Of a stretch of DNA of 64,000 nt, positions 33,128-42,337 are shown piece after piece (positions within the stretch are counted from its first letter, which is position 1; every line of letters begins with the position of its first letter). The stretch comes from Anaerolineaceae bacterium UBA2274 (lineage in GTDB: Bacteria > Chloroflexota > Anaerolineae > Anaerolineales > Anaerolineaceae): contig DDWY01000017.1 in assembly GCA_002347705.1 (NCBI GenBank), forward strand, positions 2,753-66,752. Reading direction: 5' to 3'. The notes beneath the pieces were generated by a model. That model saw only the letters and a list, made by a program, of their open reading frames with translations, ran no database searches and was not told the origin of the DNA. The position numbers and the translations under genes are program-made.

Positions 33128-34586
33128 TCCTGAAAGCCTCTTTGGCAGCCTCCCAAAGCTGATCCATTTCCTCAAAACTCAACTGATCCACGCTTTTGCC
33201 CTTCTCTGCAGCCTTCTTCTCGATGTAGGCAAAGCGTTTGCGGAAGCGCATGTTAGTTTCGCGCAGGGCAATTTCAGGGTCAACCTTGAGCCAGCGCACC
33301 AAATTGACCACCGCGAAGAGCACATCTCCGGCTTCGGATTGTCTCTCCTCATCGGTTTGGGCGTCCCGCAGTTCGCCCAGTTCTTCATGCACTTTGGCAA
33401 TGACCGGTTCGATGGTGTGCCAGTCAAATCCTACACGTTTTGCCCGGCGTTGGATCTGGTTCGCCTGCGAAAGCGCCGGCAGGCTGAGGGGGACACCATC
33501 CAGCATGCCCTTGTGACTCTCGCCATTGCTTTTGCGCTCATCCGCCTTGATCTTTTCCCAATTGGTAAGCACATTTTCCACTGAATCCACGTTTATATCC
33601 GAAAAGACATGTGGGTGGCGCCGGACGAGCTTGGCATTGATGCCCTTCAGAACATCACTCATGAGGAAGTCTTCGTCCTCAGTCGCAATCTGGGCATGCA
33701 AACCAATCTGCAGCAGCAGATCGCCAAGTTCTTCACGCAGGTGCTGGCTATCTTCCTGGTCCAGGGCTTCCAAGACCTCGTACGCCTCCTCCAACAGATA
33801 GGGGCGCAGGCTCAGATGGGTCTGTTCGCGGTCCCAGGGGCAGCCATCATGGCGGCGTAAGCGGGCGATGATCTGCAGGAAGTCTTCAAAAGACGTGCCC
33901 TGGCTTAAGGGCGGCAGGTACAGGCAGCTCAGCATGCCCAGGTGGACGGACTGATCAATCTCATAAAGCGCTAACTTCTCGACGATCTCGTCTGAAGTGC
34001 CGGCGTTGTGCACCAGCATCACGGGATGCTCCTGGGGGTAAGTTGCCATGAGGGTCAGCTTGAGCTCGCTGGCTTCAAAGCTGCTTTCCAACTGCGAAAT
34101 GATGGCCGGGATGGTCGGGGGAAAGGAGGGTACTTCAAGGCTGGCCAGGTGCAGCGCTTCTGCCAGCACCATCTGCGGATGCGGGTCGATTCCCAGCGCC
34201 GAACAGACCGGTTCGATGAAACTGAGGCCGTCGATCAGCCGGATTGGCAAATCGCTGGCTTCAACCGCTTTCATGAGTTCACTGACGGTCTCCTCAGCCA
34301 CAAAGGGGCTGCCGGGCACCCCGTAGGTCACGCCTTGCTCGCGTCTGCCCAGTTCCATGACCTGCTGGACGATCATCTCGAGGACTTCACCGATATCATC
34401 CTTGGAATCGTAGATCTCATCAAAACTACGCACCCCTAAGCCTTCCGGCAGTCCGGCTACCGCCGGGTGGAACTTCGTCCGCAGCCAGATCTCACCACAC
34501 TGCTCAAGGTGAGCCCAGGCTTCACGGGTCAGGTATTCTGCCCCTGCGGGTCCTAATCCTACAATGGTTATTCCACGTCCAGTCAT
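33096..34586 (-). CDS. YabN-type fusion: tetrapyrrole methylase domain plus MazG pyrophosphohydrolase, 496 aa
   Basis: The N-terminal ~210 residues are a Rossmann-like SAM-methylase domain (TIVGLGPAGAEYLTREAW; YGVPGSPFVAEETV). From about 230 on there are two MazG-like NTP pyrophosphohydrolase segments: RLRRHDGCPWDREQTHLSL with LLEEAYEVLEALD and LREELGDLLLQIGLHA, then a second EELGELRDAQ...EAGDVLFAVVNL block. MazG hydrolyses NTPs to NMP and PPi and helps control damaged nucleotides and stress responses. ATG 34586 is chosen over 34610, where no ribosome site is seen. murJ follows, overlapping. Confidence 0.94.
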   Translation of the reverse strand: MTGRGITIVGLGPAGAEYLTREAWAHLEQCGEIWLRTKFHPAVAGLPEGLGVRSFDEIYDSKDDIGEVLEMIVQQVMELGRREQGVTYGVPGSPFVAEETVSELMKAVEASDLPIRLIDGLSFIEPVCSALGIDPHPQMVLAEALHLASLEVPSFPPTIPAIISQLESSFEASELKLTLMATYPQEHPVMLVHNAGTSDEIVEKLALYEIDQSVHLGMLSCLYLPPLSQGTSFEDFLQIIARLRRHDGCPWDREQTHLSLRPYLLEEAYEVLEALDQEDSQHLREELGDLLLQIGLHAQIATEDEDFLMSDVLKGINAKLVRRHPHVFSDINVDSVENVLTNWEKIKADERKSNGESHKGMLDGVPLSLPALSQANQIQRRAKRVGFDWHTIEPVIAKVHEELGELRDAQTDEERQSEAGDVLFAVVNLVRWLKVDPEIALRETNMRFRKRFAYIEKKAAEKGKSVDQLSFEEMDQLWEAAKEAFRNEENKDAGRE

Positions 34587-34612
34587 CAAATCCGCTTCCT
34601 TAATAAACATGC

Positions 34613-34644
34613 AAAGGCTGCCCAGCTAAACTTGGGCAGCCTTT
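34613..34644 (-). terminator. Terminator at the end of the ribosomal cluster
   Basis: Perfect 12-bp stem, AAAGGCTGCCCA and TGGGCAGCCTTT, with an 8-nt loop, 59 nt past the S9 stop on the minus strand. The U-tract is short. Confidence 0.75.
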
Positions 34645-34702
34645 TAATTGTAACATTACCCGATTCCAACATACCAGGCAAACTGGCAGGTGGGATTCAA
34701 AA

Positions 34703-35095
34703 CTAACGCTTGGTGTAGGTCGGGGCCTTGCGGGCGCGCTTGAGACCTGGCTTCTTGCGTTCCTTAACACGGGCGTCGCGCGTCAGCAAACCCTCGGCGC
34801 GCAAGGCAGGACGCACAGTCTCATCTGCGGTGACGAGTGCACGTGCCAAACCAAGTTTGACAGCGTCGCGTTGACCACTGATGCCGCCACCCTGTACTTT
34901 GACGGTGACATCAAAGGAGGATGCGCTCTGACCAGTGACTTCGATTGCGTTCAGGATCGCAGGGGCATCGCCAGCCCGCGGGAAGTAATCGGTCAGGGGT
35001 TTCTCATTGACTGTGAAAGTGCCGCTTCCGGGAAAAACCCGCACACGGGCAGTACTTTGTTTGCGTCGTCCAACTGCTTCTATGTATTGTGCCAT
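34703..35095 (-). CDS. rpsI: 30S ribosomal protein S9, 130 aa
   Basis: Starts MAQYIEAVGRRKQSTARVRV and ends in the basic RARKAPTYTKR tail (usually KxxKR) that reaches into the P-site of the 30S subunit. GISGQRDAVKLGLARAL is conserved. The last gene of the ribosomal run, 12 nt after rplM, in the common L13-S9 pair. Confidence 0.98.
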   Translation of the reverse strand: MAQYIEAVGRRKQSTARVRVFPGSGTFTVNEKPLTDYFPRAGDAPAILNAIEVTGQSASSFDVTVKVQGGGISGQRDAVKLGLARALVTADETVRPALRAEGLLTRDARVKERKKPGLKRARKAPTYTKR

Positions 35096-35107
35096 AATTC
35101 CTCTTTA

Positions 35108-35539
35108 CTACTTTTCAAAAATAGGCTGGGGGTCTTGACCCTGGTGGGGGTGTTCTGAGCCAGCATAAATTTTCAGATTATCAAGATAACGCGCTGTCAG
35201 CCGGTTCTTTGGGAGCATGCCGCGCACCGCAAAGCGGATAATGCGATCTGGATGGGTTTCGAGCTGTCGCTTGTAATCCACTGCTTTCAAACCACCGGGA
35301 TAACCAGAGTGACGATAATACTTTTTCTCTTCTTCACGGGTTTGGTTAACGCTGATTTCGGCTGCATTAATGACTACCACATGGTCTCCGAGAACCACAC
35401 CGGGGGTGTAATCCGGGCGATGTTTGCCAATTAATAGCCCTGCAATTTTGGTCGCCAGGCGACCAAGGGTTTGACCGGAGGCATCCACCAGATACCACTC
35501 TCCAGTCACGTTTCCTTTAGGAATGTATGTTTTTTCCAC
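35108..35539 (-). CDS. rplM: 50S ribosomal protein L13, 143 aa
   Basis: The start is set at GTG 35539 (MEKTYIPKGN): GGAGAA lies 6 nt upstream, and the resulting length matches the usual ~142 residues. The open frame continues to 35593, and ATG 35566 would add nine residues. Conserved blocks are LGRLATKIAGLLIGKH, GDHVVVINA, and the C-terminal GMLPKNRL. An early assembly protein of the 50S subunit. Confidence 0.96.
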   Translation of the reverse strand: MEKTYIPKGNVTGEWYLVDASGQTLGRLATKIAGLLIGKHRPDYTPGVVLGDHVVVINAAEISVNQTREEEKKYYRHSGYPGGLKAVDYKRQLETHPDRIIRFAVRGMLPKNRLTARYLDNLKIYAGSEHPHQGQDPQPIFEK

Positions 35540-35597
35540 TTCTACTTCTCCGTTTTCAAAATACATACCCGGCCTTGCAGGCTGGGCAAACAATCTT

Positions 35598-36341
35598 TTA
35601 TTTATCCTCGTTAAAGGTCACTGCTTCCAGGGTCAGACCGCGGGCAGGAGCCAGGCTGACAATGCCAGTACTGCCACGTTCAAGCCCAAGCCGCACAGTC
35701 TCGACTGGCAGATCGCCAAGCCCGATTCTTACCAAAACGTACACGATCCGCCGCACCATGTGATAGAGGAAAGCATTGCCCACAATCGTGAAGCTCATGC
35801 CATCATCCTCCTCAACCCAATCCGCCGAATAAATTCTGCGGATCGTGGTGCCGCCCTCTTTCAGCGCTTTGCCAAAAGCAATAAAATCGTGCTCTCCGAG
35901 CAGGTCTTTTGCTGCTGCTTGCATTCGTGCAAGCTCCGGCTTTCGTTCAAGCCGCCAGGCGTACCTGTCGCGCAGGGGGTCACGCGCGGATTGCCAATAG
36001 AGCTGATAGCAATACTGGCGGTTAAGCGCATCGTAGCGGGGATGAAACTCCGCTGCCACCTGTGCCACGCTTTGCACCGCAATATCTGCTGGCAAGAAGG
36101 CATTCAATGCATTTTCCAGGTCCTTATCGGGGTGGTTCCAATCCAAATTGAAACTGATCACCTGCCCCCTGGCGTGCACACCGCTATCGGTGCGCCCCGA
36201 GGGCATAATTGCCCTGCCCTGCCATCCCAGCCGCTGAAGAGCTCCCTCGAAGGTTGCCTGGACGCTGGCTTTGATTGCCTGCCTTTGAAAGCCGTTGTAA
36301 TTCGTGCCGTCGTAAGCGAGGATAAGTTTGTAATGTGCCAT
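35598..36341 (-). CDS. truA: tRNA pseudouridine synthase A, 247 aa
   Basis: Modifies U38-40 in the anticodon arm. LAYDGTNYNGFQRQ opens the protein, the catalytic Asp is in SGRTDSGVHARGQVISF, and FLYHMVRRIVYVLVRIG is the conserved C-terminal block. It sits between rplQ and rplM, the standard place in bacterial alpha operons. Confidence 0.97.
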   Translation of the reverse strand: MAHYKLILAYDGTNYNGFQRQAIKASVQATFEGALQRLGWQGRAIMPSGRTDSGVHARGQVISFNLDWNHPDKDLENALNAFLPADIAVQSVAQVAAEFHPRYDALNRQYCYQLYWQSARDPLRDRYAWRLERKPELARMQAAAKDLLGEHDFIAFGKALKEGGTTIRRIYSADWVEEDDGMSFTIVGNAFLYHMVRRIVYVLVRIGLGDLPVETVRLGLERGSTGIVSLAPARGLTLEAVTFNEDK

Positions 36342-36385
36342 GCCTTTCGCTTTCTCGTGAAAGGCTAATCTTTCTACTCGACTGC

Positions 36386-36769
36386 CTACTCGCTCACCAG
36401 CTCAAGCAGCACCATCTCGGCATTGTCACCGAGCCTGGGACCAAGTTTGAGCAGACGCGTGTAGCCGCCCTTGCGGGTTGTAAAACGCGGAGCGATATCA
36501 TCGAATAACTTCTTTACAATTTCGTTGCTGTTGTTGCCAAGGCTGGCTGCGACCTGCCGGCGTGCGTTCATCTTCAGGATGTCGTCGCCTTTTTGTGCGT
36601 TGCGTGCCAGCGTGATCAACTTTTCAGCATCTGGCTGAATGGACTTTGCCTTCGCCAGGGTGGTCTCTATCTTTTCATGCTCGAACAGTTGTTTGATCAT
36701 GGTCTTCCGCATGGAAGTGCGATGACCCATACTTCTGTTGAGTCGGTATCCTTTAACTTGATGCCGCAT
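36386..36769 (-). CDS. rplQ: 50S ribosomal protein L17, 127 aa
   Basis: MRHQVKGYRLNRSMGHRTSM is the family opening; LFEHEKIETTLAKAKSI follows. GGAG within the rpoA end serves as ribosome site, 6-nt gap to rpoA. L17 lies beside the exit tunnel. Confidence 0.98.
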   Translation of the reverse strand: MRHQVKGYRLNRSMGHRTSMRKTMIKQLFEHEKIETTLAKAKSIQPDAEKLITLARNAQKGDDILKMNARRQVAASLGNNSNEIVKKLFDDIAPRFTTRKGGYTRLLKLGPRLGDNAEMVLLELVSE

Positions 36770-36775
36770 ATTCTC

Positions 36776-37729
36776 TTACTCCACTTCTTCTTTTTCCAAA
36801 TAGCCTTTTTCGACCATGGCGTCTTTTAGCTCTGTCAGACTTTTATCACCGAAATTTCGGATGGAAAGCATGGCACTTTCGCCTTTATCCAGCAAATCCA
36901 GCACATCACCAACAGTTGTGATGCCAGTTCGCTTCAGCGCGTTGAATACTCGCACAGTCAGGTCCAGGGCTTCAATCGGGGTTTCGATGACTTCCTTGCT
37001 GAAAAGCGGCGTCTCAACCTCAGCCAGGATTGCGGGTTTCACGAGTTCTTCTTCATTGGTGCCGCTGATGATCATGAGCTGCTCCATCAAGCGCTGCGAT
37101 GATTCAATCAGTGCCTTCTCCGGGGAGAGTGTTCCGTCAGTCCAGATTTCAAGTTGCAGGCGATCGAAGTTGGTGTTTTGACCAACGCGGGCATTTGCCA
37201 CACTCCAATTTACGCGCCGTACCGGCGAGAAGATTGCATCCACAGGCAGCACACCGATCGGCAGTCTGTCCGCGCGATCTCCCGCGGGAAGATAACCCCT
37301 GCCGGATTCTACCGTCATGTCCATCTCCACGTGGGCATCCTTTTCATTGATGCTGAACAAATAGAGATCGGGGTTGACTACTTCCACCTCAGGTGGGCAG
37401 CGCAAATCTGCCGCCGTGATGGTGCCTTCACCCTTTACATCCAGGCTGATTGTGGCGCTCTCAACGTTGTGAAGTTTGAAGCGCAGCAGTTTGATCTGCA
37501 GCATCACCTGAATGACATCTTCGCGGACACCTTTGATAGTGGTGAATTCGTGCATCACGTCGGTGATACGCACTGAGCTTACCGCTGCGCCCTTCAACGA
37601 AGAGAGCAGGGTCCTGCGCAGGGCGTTTCCCAGAGTGACACCGAAACCACGATCAAGCGGGCTGATCGTAAATTTTCCATAGTCTCGGGACTCTTCAGTC
37701 CGTTCAATTTTTGGTGTTACCATTTCCAT
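36776..37729 (-). CDS. rpoA: RNA polymerase alpha subunit, 317 aa
   Basis: N-terminal dimerisation domain with GFGVTLGNALRRTLLSSL, then a linker (about 230-245), then the C-terminal DNA-contact domain with IEALDLTVRVFNALKRTGI and LLDKGESAMLSIRNFGDKSL, which binds UP elements and activators. Start ATG 37729 is chosen; the frame reaches a GTG at 37741, and ATG 37723 is also possible. It follows rpsD, the usual order. Confidence 0.98.
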   Translation of the reverse strand: MEMVTPKIERTEESRDYGKFTISPLDRGFGVTLGNALRRTLLSSLKGAAVSSVRITDVMHEFTTIKGVREDVIQVMLQIKLLRFKLHNVESATISLDVKGEGTITAADLRCPPEVEVVNPDLYLFSINEKDAHVEMDMTVESGRGYLPAGDRADRLPIGVLPVDAIFSPVRRVNWSVANARVGQNTNFDRLQLEIWTDGTLSPEKALIESSQRLMEQLMIISGTNEEELVKPAILAEVETPLFSKEVIETPIEALDLTVRVFNALKRTGITTVGDVLDLLDKGESAMLSIRNFGDKSLTELKDAMVEKGYLEKEEVE

Positions 37730-37792
37730 ATTTCCTGTCACGTTTGCCCCTAACCAGTCTAACGATCAAGTAAGACTGAACTAGTTCTTGAA

Positions 37793-38431
37793 TTAGCGTG
37801 AGTAATACTCAACAACCAATTGCTCGCTGAGATTGCCATCAATTTCTGAACGTTCGGGGTTGCGTAGCATCCGACCTGTAAGATTTGTCAGGTCGCGAGC
37901 CAACCATGTGGGCACAGTGCGACCTTCGGCTTCTTCACGCAAATTCTTGAAGAATACCGTCTCCTTGGACTTTTCCTTCACGGTGATGACATCATCGACT
38001 TTGACACCAAAAGAATGGACATCAGCGCGCTGACCGTTCACCAAAAAATGACCGTGGCTCACCATGACGCGCGCCTGCGCACGGCTGGCTGCAAAACCAA
38101 GTCGATAGATCACGTTATCCAGCCTGGTTTCCAGGATGGTCAACAAGTTAGCACCAGTCTGACCGCGCATGCGTAAAGCCTGACCGTAAAAGCGGCGGAA
38201 CTGGCGTTCATAAATACCGTAAACCCGGCGAACCTTCTGTTTGGCGCGCAGCTGCTTGCCATAATCAGATTGACGTGCTGGGCGACCGGCGAGATTTTTT
38301 CCATGCATACCAGGGGCGTAGCTGCGTTTCTCAAAAGAGCATTTAGGAGTATAGCAACGCTCTCCCTTGAGGAACAACTTCTCGCCTTCCCGGCGGCATA
38401 AACGACAAACTGCTTCTGTATATCTAGCCAT
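37793..38431 (-). CDS. rpsD: 30S ribosomal protein S4, zinc-binding form, 212 aa
   Basis: Four cysteines near the start (CRLC and CYTPKC, residues about 9, 12, 26, 31) form the zinc finger that the C- form of S4 lacks. KQLRAKQKVRRVYGIYERQF and the S4 RNA-binding domain (DNVIYRLGFAASRAQARVMV) follow. A primary 16S binder and, in many bacteria, the autorepressor of this operon. Confidence 0.98.
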   Translation of the reverse strand: MARYTEAVCRLCRREGEKLFLKGERCYTPKCSFEKRSYAPGMHGKNLAGRPARQSDYGKQLRAKQKVRRVYGIYERQFRRFYGQALRMRGQTGANLLTILETRLDNVIYRLGFAASRAQARVMVSHGHFLVNGQRADVHSFGVKVDDVITVKEKSKETVFFKNLREEAEGRTVPTWLARDLTNLTGRMLRNPERSEIDGNLSEQLVVEYYSR

Positions 38432-38453
38432 CTTAATAATTTCCTTTTCTTAA

Positions 38454-38858
38454 CTACACGCGGCGTTTCTTGGGAGGTCGGCAGCCATTATGAGGCACGG
38501 GTGTCATATCTGTGATCATGCGCACACGGATACCTAATGATTGGACTGCACGAATCGCAGCTTCCCGACCAGGACCAGGGCCCTTGACGAACATTTCTAC
38601 TTCCTGAAGACCCATCTGTTGGGCTGTCTTCACAGTTTGTTCGGCTGCAAGTCTTGCAGCAAACGGGGTGCTTTTGCGTGATCCTTTAAAACCAGCTGAC
38701 CCGGAACTGCCCCAGCAAATCGTATTGCCTTGCAAATCCGTGATGGTCACGATGGTGTTATTGAAGGACGCAAACACGTGCACTTGTCCTGTCGAAATCT
38801 GGCGCTTGACCTTACGCGAAGTAGTCGTTCGCCGCGCTTTACGTGCTTGTTTTGCCAT
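38454..38858 (-). CDS. rpsK: 30S ribosomal protein S11, 134 aa
   Basis: Reads [15 protein letters not shown] and [15 protein letters not shown], ending [16 protein letters not shown], all typical of S11 in the platform of the 30S. GAGG precedes the ATG. A 101-nt gap to rpsM is larger than elsewhere in this part of the cluster and can form a G/C-rich hairpin. Confidence 0.98.
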   Translation of the reverse strand: MAKQARKARRTTTSRKVKRQISTGQVHVFASFNNTIVTITDLQGNTICWGSSGSAGFKGSRKSTPFAARLAAEQTVKTAQQMGLQEVEMFVKGPGPGREAAIRAVQSLGIRVRMITDMTPVPHNGCRPPKKRRV

Positions 38859-38959
38859 AATTCTTCCTCACTAAATCTTTACATGTCTGTCACAGCCTGC
38901 TTTAGGTTGCCGCTGGGGAGAAAGGGAACCCCATCCCAAGCTTGCTGGTCAGTTCATTA

Positions 38960-39349
38960 CTATTTCTTGGTCGCTCCACGGCGGCGTCCGCGACCAGCGA
39001 CTGTGCGCTTGGGACCCTTGCGTGTGCGTGCGTTGGTGCGGGTATTCTGACCGCGCACAGGGAGATTCCGGCGGTGACGTAAGCCACGATAGCAGCCAAT
39101 CTCAACCAAACGCTTGATGTTCATTTGAACTTCCCGACGCAGGTCACCTTCAACCTTGACGTTCTGTCCAATGAAATCACGGAGTTTTGACACTTCGGCT
39201 TCAGGTAAATCTTTTACCCGGATATCAGGATCGACGCCAGTGGCTGCCAGAATTGTATCCGCAGTCCTTGGTCCGATACCGTAGATATATCGCAAACCGA
39301 TCTGAATGCGCTTATTGCGCGGGAGGTCAACACCTTCTATACGAGCCAT
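38960..39349 (-). CDS. rpsM: 30S ribosomal protein S13, 129 aa
   Basis: ATG 39349 begins [20 protein letters not shown]; the longer frame to 39436 only overlaps rpmJ in another frame. [16 protein letters not shown] is the helix-hairpin-helix, and the C-terminus [17 protein letters not shown] is the tRNA-facing tail. Eleven nt after rpmJ. Confidence 0.97.
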   Translation of the reverse strand: MARIEGVDLPRNKRIQIGLRYIYGIGPRTADTILAATGVDPDIRVKDLPEAEVSKLRDFIGQNVKVEGDLRREVQMNIKRLVEIGCYRGLRHRRNLPVRGQNTRTNARTRKGPKRTVAGRGRRRGATKK

Positions 39350-39360
39350 ATTTTGATTCC

Positions 39361-39474
39361 TTATCCTTGTCGCTGCTTGTGGCGGGTATTGGGACAAATA
39401 ACATAAAGCCGACCGTGTCTTTTGACGATCTTGCATTGGTTACAGCGTTTCTTTATCGATGCTGATACTTTCAT
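39361..39474 (-). CDS. rpmJ: 50S ribosomal protein L36, 37 aa
   Basis: Found by reading the minus strand between rpsM and map: it starts [20 protein letters not shown] and ends RHKQRQG. The zinc-binding pattern CxxC ... C ... H is complete (Cys11, Cys14, Cys27, His32). GAAGGAG precedes the ATG. The IF-1 gene, often between map and rpmJ, is absent. Confidence 0.97.
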   Translation of the reverse strand: MKVSASIKKRCNQCKIVKRHGRLYVICPNTRHKQRQG

Positions 39475-39509
39475 CAGTCCTTACTCCTTCTTCTATCCGC
39501 AAAACATTT

Positions 39510-39538
39510 ATTATATCTTTATCGTTCAATATTCGCAA
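39510..39538 (-). promoter_or_regulatory. Internal sigma70-type promoter upstream of rpmJ
   Basis: TTGCGA, 17-bp spacer, TATAAT in the 71-nt gap between map and rpmJ. Predicted start about 30 nt before rpmJ. It would drive L36-S13-S11-S4-rpoA-L17-truA-L13-S9 separately from the main promoter. Confidence 0.7.
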
Positions 39539-39545
39539 GGTTTGG

Positions 39546-40319
39546 CTATAAACTGGTCAGCACCAGCGGGCCATCCTTGGTTACTGCTATAGTATTTTCC
39601 TGGTGCGCGGTCAGCTTCCTGTTCACTGATACTACCGTCCACTGATCACCCAGAGTCTTCGTTCGCCGTGTTCCAATCAGCACCATTGGTTCAATCGCGA
39701 TCGTCATGCCTTCGCGCAGCAAAAAACCCTGCCCTGGCACGCCGTAGTTGGTCAACTGTGGGCTTTCGTGCATCTCACGCCCAACACCATGACCTGTGTA
39801 AGTGTGGGTGCTAAAGAAACCGTGGCTTTCCACATGGGCTTCAATGGCCGAACCGATATCACCGCTGTGATTACCCGCCACCATCAGTGACGTCGCAATT
39901 TCCAGCGCTTCTTTGGTCACATCGATCAGTCGCTGAGATTCTGCTGAAATCTCACCGACGCCGACCGTAAAAGCGGAATCGCCAACAAAACCTTCATAGA
40001 CCGTACCGCAATCAACCGAAATGATGTCGCCTTCTTTTAGCTTGCGATTGCCGGGAATGCCGTGCACCATTTGTTCATTGATGCTGGTGCAGATACTCCC
40101 CGGGAAGGGCACCCCGTTTCCGGGGTCATAATTCTTAAAGGGCGAGTAAACTCCGTGAGCCCGCTGAAAACTTTCCGCGACCTCATTCAGTTCACCAGTT
40201 GTCACACCTGGCCTGATTTCTGCCTTGACCGCTTCGAGGGTCTGGGCATTCAAACGACCAGCTTCCCGCATCAGGGCGATTTCCGCGCCTGATTTGAGAT
40301 TGATTCTGTTTTCGAACAT
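39546..40319 (-). CDS. map: Methionine aminopeptidase type I, 257 aa
   Basis: Removes the initiator Met. Metal ligands appear in SVDCGTVYEGFVGDSAF (two Asp), GHGVGREMHESP (His), IAIEPMV (Glu) and QENTIAVT (Glu). The TAATG junction with adk shares one base. The first ribosomal cluster transcript probably ends or weakens after it. Confidence 0.98.
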   Translation of the reverse strand: MFENRINLKSGAEIALMREAGRLNAQTLEAVKAEIRPGVTTGELNEVAESFQRAHGVYSPFKNYDPGNGVPFPGSICTSINEQMVHGIPGNRKLKEGDIISVDCGTVYEGFVGDSAFTVGVGEISAESQRLIDVTKEALEIATSLMVAGNHSGDIGSAIEAHVESHGFFSTHTYTGHGVGREMHESPQLTNYGVPGQGFLLREGMTIAIEPMVLIGTRRTKTLGDQWTVVSVNRKLTAHQENTIAVTKDGPLVLTSL

Positions 40320-40972
40320 TAAGCCACAGCTTTCAGCAAATCTTCTGTGACTTGCTCAATTTCCTGTGTGCCGTCTACCTCGATCAGCGTCCCTGCCTGA
40401 CGATAATAATCAATCAGAGGGGAGGTCTGGTCGTAGTATACATTGATGCGGTGCAGGACCGTCTCGGGCTTATCATCGTCCCGCTGATAGAGCTGCGAGC
40501 CGTCCACATCGTCCACCCATTTTACCCTGGGGGGATTGTAGAGTGCGTGATAAACACGCCCCGCATGGCTCATCCAGCGACCGCTCAGACGTTCAACCAG
40601 CACATCATTCGGCACGCTGATAAAAGGCACAAAATCTACCTTTCCACCAATCTCAGCCAAAAGGTTTTCAAACGCTTCAGCCTGGGTCGGAGTGCGTGGA
40701 AAGCCGTCCATTACGGCACCCTTTGCACAATCAGGTCTTGAAAGGCGTTCTCTTACCATTTCGATGGTTACGCCATCGGGCACCAGTTCGCCTTTGACCA
40801 TGTAACTTGAGGCCAACTTACCCAGCTCGGTTTCCTGGCTCAGATTCTCGCGGAAGAGATCGCCCGTCGAAACATGTACCAGACCCAGCTTTGCCGCCAG
40901 GATCTTAGCCTGAGTGCCTTTGCCGGCTCCCGGTGGACCCAGCATAACGATGTAAGTCGCTTTTTCGTTCAT
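40319..40972 (-). CDS. adk: Adenylate kinase, 217 aa
   Basis: Interconverts AMP+ATP and 2 ADP. P-loop LGPPGAGKGTQAKIL (residues about 11-25), GFPRTPTQAEAFE, and a long-form LID (RWMSHAGRVYHALYNPP) without zinc-binding Cys quartet. It follows secY by 16 nt, a common arrangement. Confidence 0.98.
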   Translation of the reverse strand: MNEKATYIVMLGPPGAGKGTQAKILAAKLGLVHVSTGDLFRENLSQETELGKLASSYMVKGELVPDGVTIEMVRERLSRPDCAKGAVMDGFPRTPTQAEAFENLLAEIGGKVDFVPFISVPNDVLVERLSGRWMSHAGRVYHALYNPPRVKWVDDVDGSQLYQRDDDKPETVLHRINVYYDQTSPLIDYYRQAGTLIEVDGTQEIEQVTEDLLKAVA

Positions 40973-40988
40973 CTTCCAACTCTCCAGC

Positions 40989-42320
40989 TTAGTTGATCAG
41001 CCGATCATCGTAGCCGTGCATGCGCAATTCGGTCTCGATCAGCTCAACCGTCTCGCGAATAGTGCCAACCACGATCAACAGACCCGAAGCCTGCATTAAT
41101 TGCACACCCGCGCTGCCTTCTGGCAGGAAGTATCCCATGATGTATGGCAATACCGCCACCAAACCCAGGAAGAACGCGCCAGGGAGCGTGATGCGCCGCT
41201 GAACACGAGTGAGATAGTCCTGCGTGGCTTTACCACGGACAACTCCCGGGATCTGAGCGCCCTGCTTTTTCAGGTTATCACCATAGTTTTGCTGCGCGAA
41301 GAGCACGTCAGTGTAGAAGTACGCAAACGCAACAACCAGCAGGAAGAACATGATTGGATACCACCAGTCTTCCCCACCAAAAGCTCGGTACAACCAGTTG
41401 GACGCGCTATTGACCCATTTGGTCTGGGAATTGATAAAGAATGACGACAGAATCGCCGGGAAGGTCAGGAATGATTGGGCAAAAATGATCGGGATCATGC
41501 CGGCCATGTTGACCATCAGGGGTAGTTGACTGCGCACCGGCATCGACATTCGGTTGCCAATACGCCGTCCCGGGAACAAAACCGGTATGTTGCGGCGTCC
41601 GCCCTGGACAAACACAATAGCCAGGATCGTCAACACAAAGACAGTCAGCACCACCGCAAATACCCACCAGGGTTCTTTCCCATTGAACATCTGGGCGAAG
41701 GTGACCGGGAAGCGTGAGACGATGCCAGCAAAGATGATCAACGATAAGCCCTGATTACGTAAGCCATATTCAGAAATCAACTGACCAATCCAGATACCAA
41801 ACATCGTACCCGCAACCATACTGATGATGGCGGTGAGAGTCGGCAACAACTGTGCTCCAGAAAAGCCCCACTGCTGAATGACCGTACTGCCGCCTAACAT
41901 CGAGTTAAAGATATTAATTTGCCCAAACGCTGAAAGGAGCGCCATCGGAATGGTCAGGATAACTGTCCATTTTTCCATCCAGATACGACCTTCGCGGGGA
42001 TCATCCTTCATTTTTTGTTCCAACGCGGGAATAACCGGTGTGAGCAATTGCAGGATAATTTGGGCAGTGATATACGGGTAGACACCCATGGCAAGCACAG
42101 AGAATCTGGACACCGCTCCACCAGAGAGCAGATCAAGCAAGTTCACCAGATTACCGCCAGCTCCAGTCTGCTGGGACAATGCCGCAACAGCAGCACGGTT
42201 GATGCCAGGAACTGGAATGTTGGCTGCCAGGCGGAAAATTGCCAGCAGCAACAGCGAAATCAACAGCTTGTTGCGAATATCCTCAGATTTCCACAGGTAA
42301 CGCCAGGATGATCGTTTCAT
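40989..42320 (-). CDS. secY: Protein translocase subunit SecY, 443 aa
   Basis: Ten-helix channel protein. The N-terminal LLISLLLLAIFRLAANIPVPGI and the plug/pore region LLSGGAVSRFSVLAMGVYPYITAQIILQ (split here for length: SGGAVSRFSVLAMG, then PYITAQII) are diagnostic. ATG 42320 has GGAG 7 nt upstream; a GTG at 42323 is one codon earlier. Located between rplO and adk as usual. Confidence 0.98.
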   Translation of the reverse strand: MKRSSWRYLWKSEDIRNKLLISLLLLAIFRLAANIPVPGINRAAVAALSQQTGAGGNLVNLLDLLSGGAVSRFSVLAMGVYPYITAQIILQLLTPVIPALEQKMKDDPREGRIWMEKWTVILTIPMALLSAFGQINIFNSMLGGSTVIQQWGFSGAQLLPTLTAIISMVAGTMFGIWIGQLISEYGLRNQGLSLIIFAGIVSRFPVTFAQMFNGKEPWWVFAVVLTVFVLTILAIVFVQGGRRNIPVLFPGRRIGNRMSMPVRSQLPLMVNMAGMIPIIFAQSFLTFPAILSSFFINSQTKWVNSASNWLYRAFGGEDWWYPIMFFLLVVAFAYFYTDVLFAQQNYGDNLKKQGAQIPGVVRGKATQDYLTRVQRRITLPGAFFLGLVAVLPYIMGYFLPEGSAGVQLMQASGLLIVVGTIRETVELIETELRMHGYDDRLIN

Positions 42321-42337
42321 CACTTATCTCCTCTTAG

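Noticed and set aside
38859..38959. Small gene in the 101-nt gap between rpsM and rpsK
   Set aside because: No start with ribosome site; the gap holds only a G/C-rich hairpin-capable stretch.
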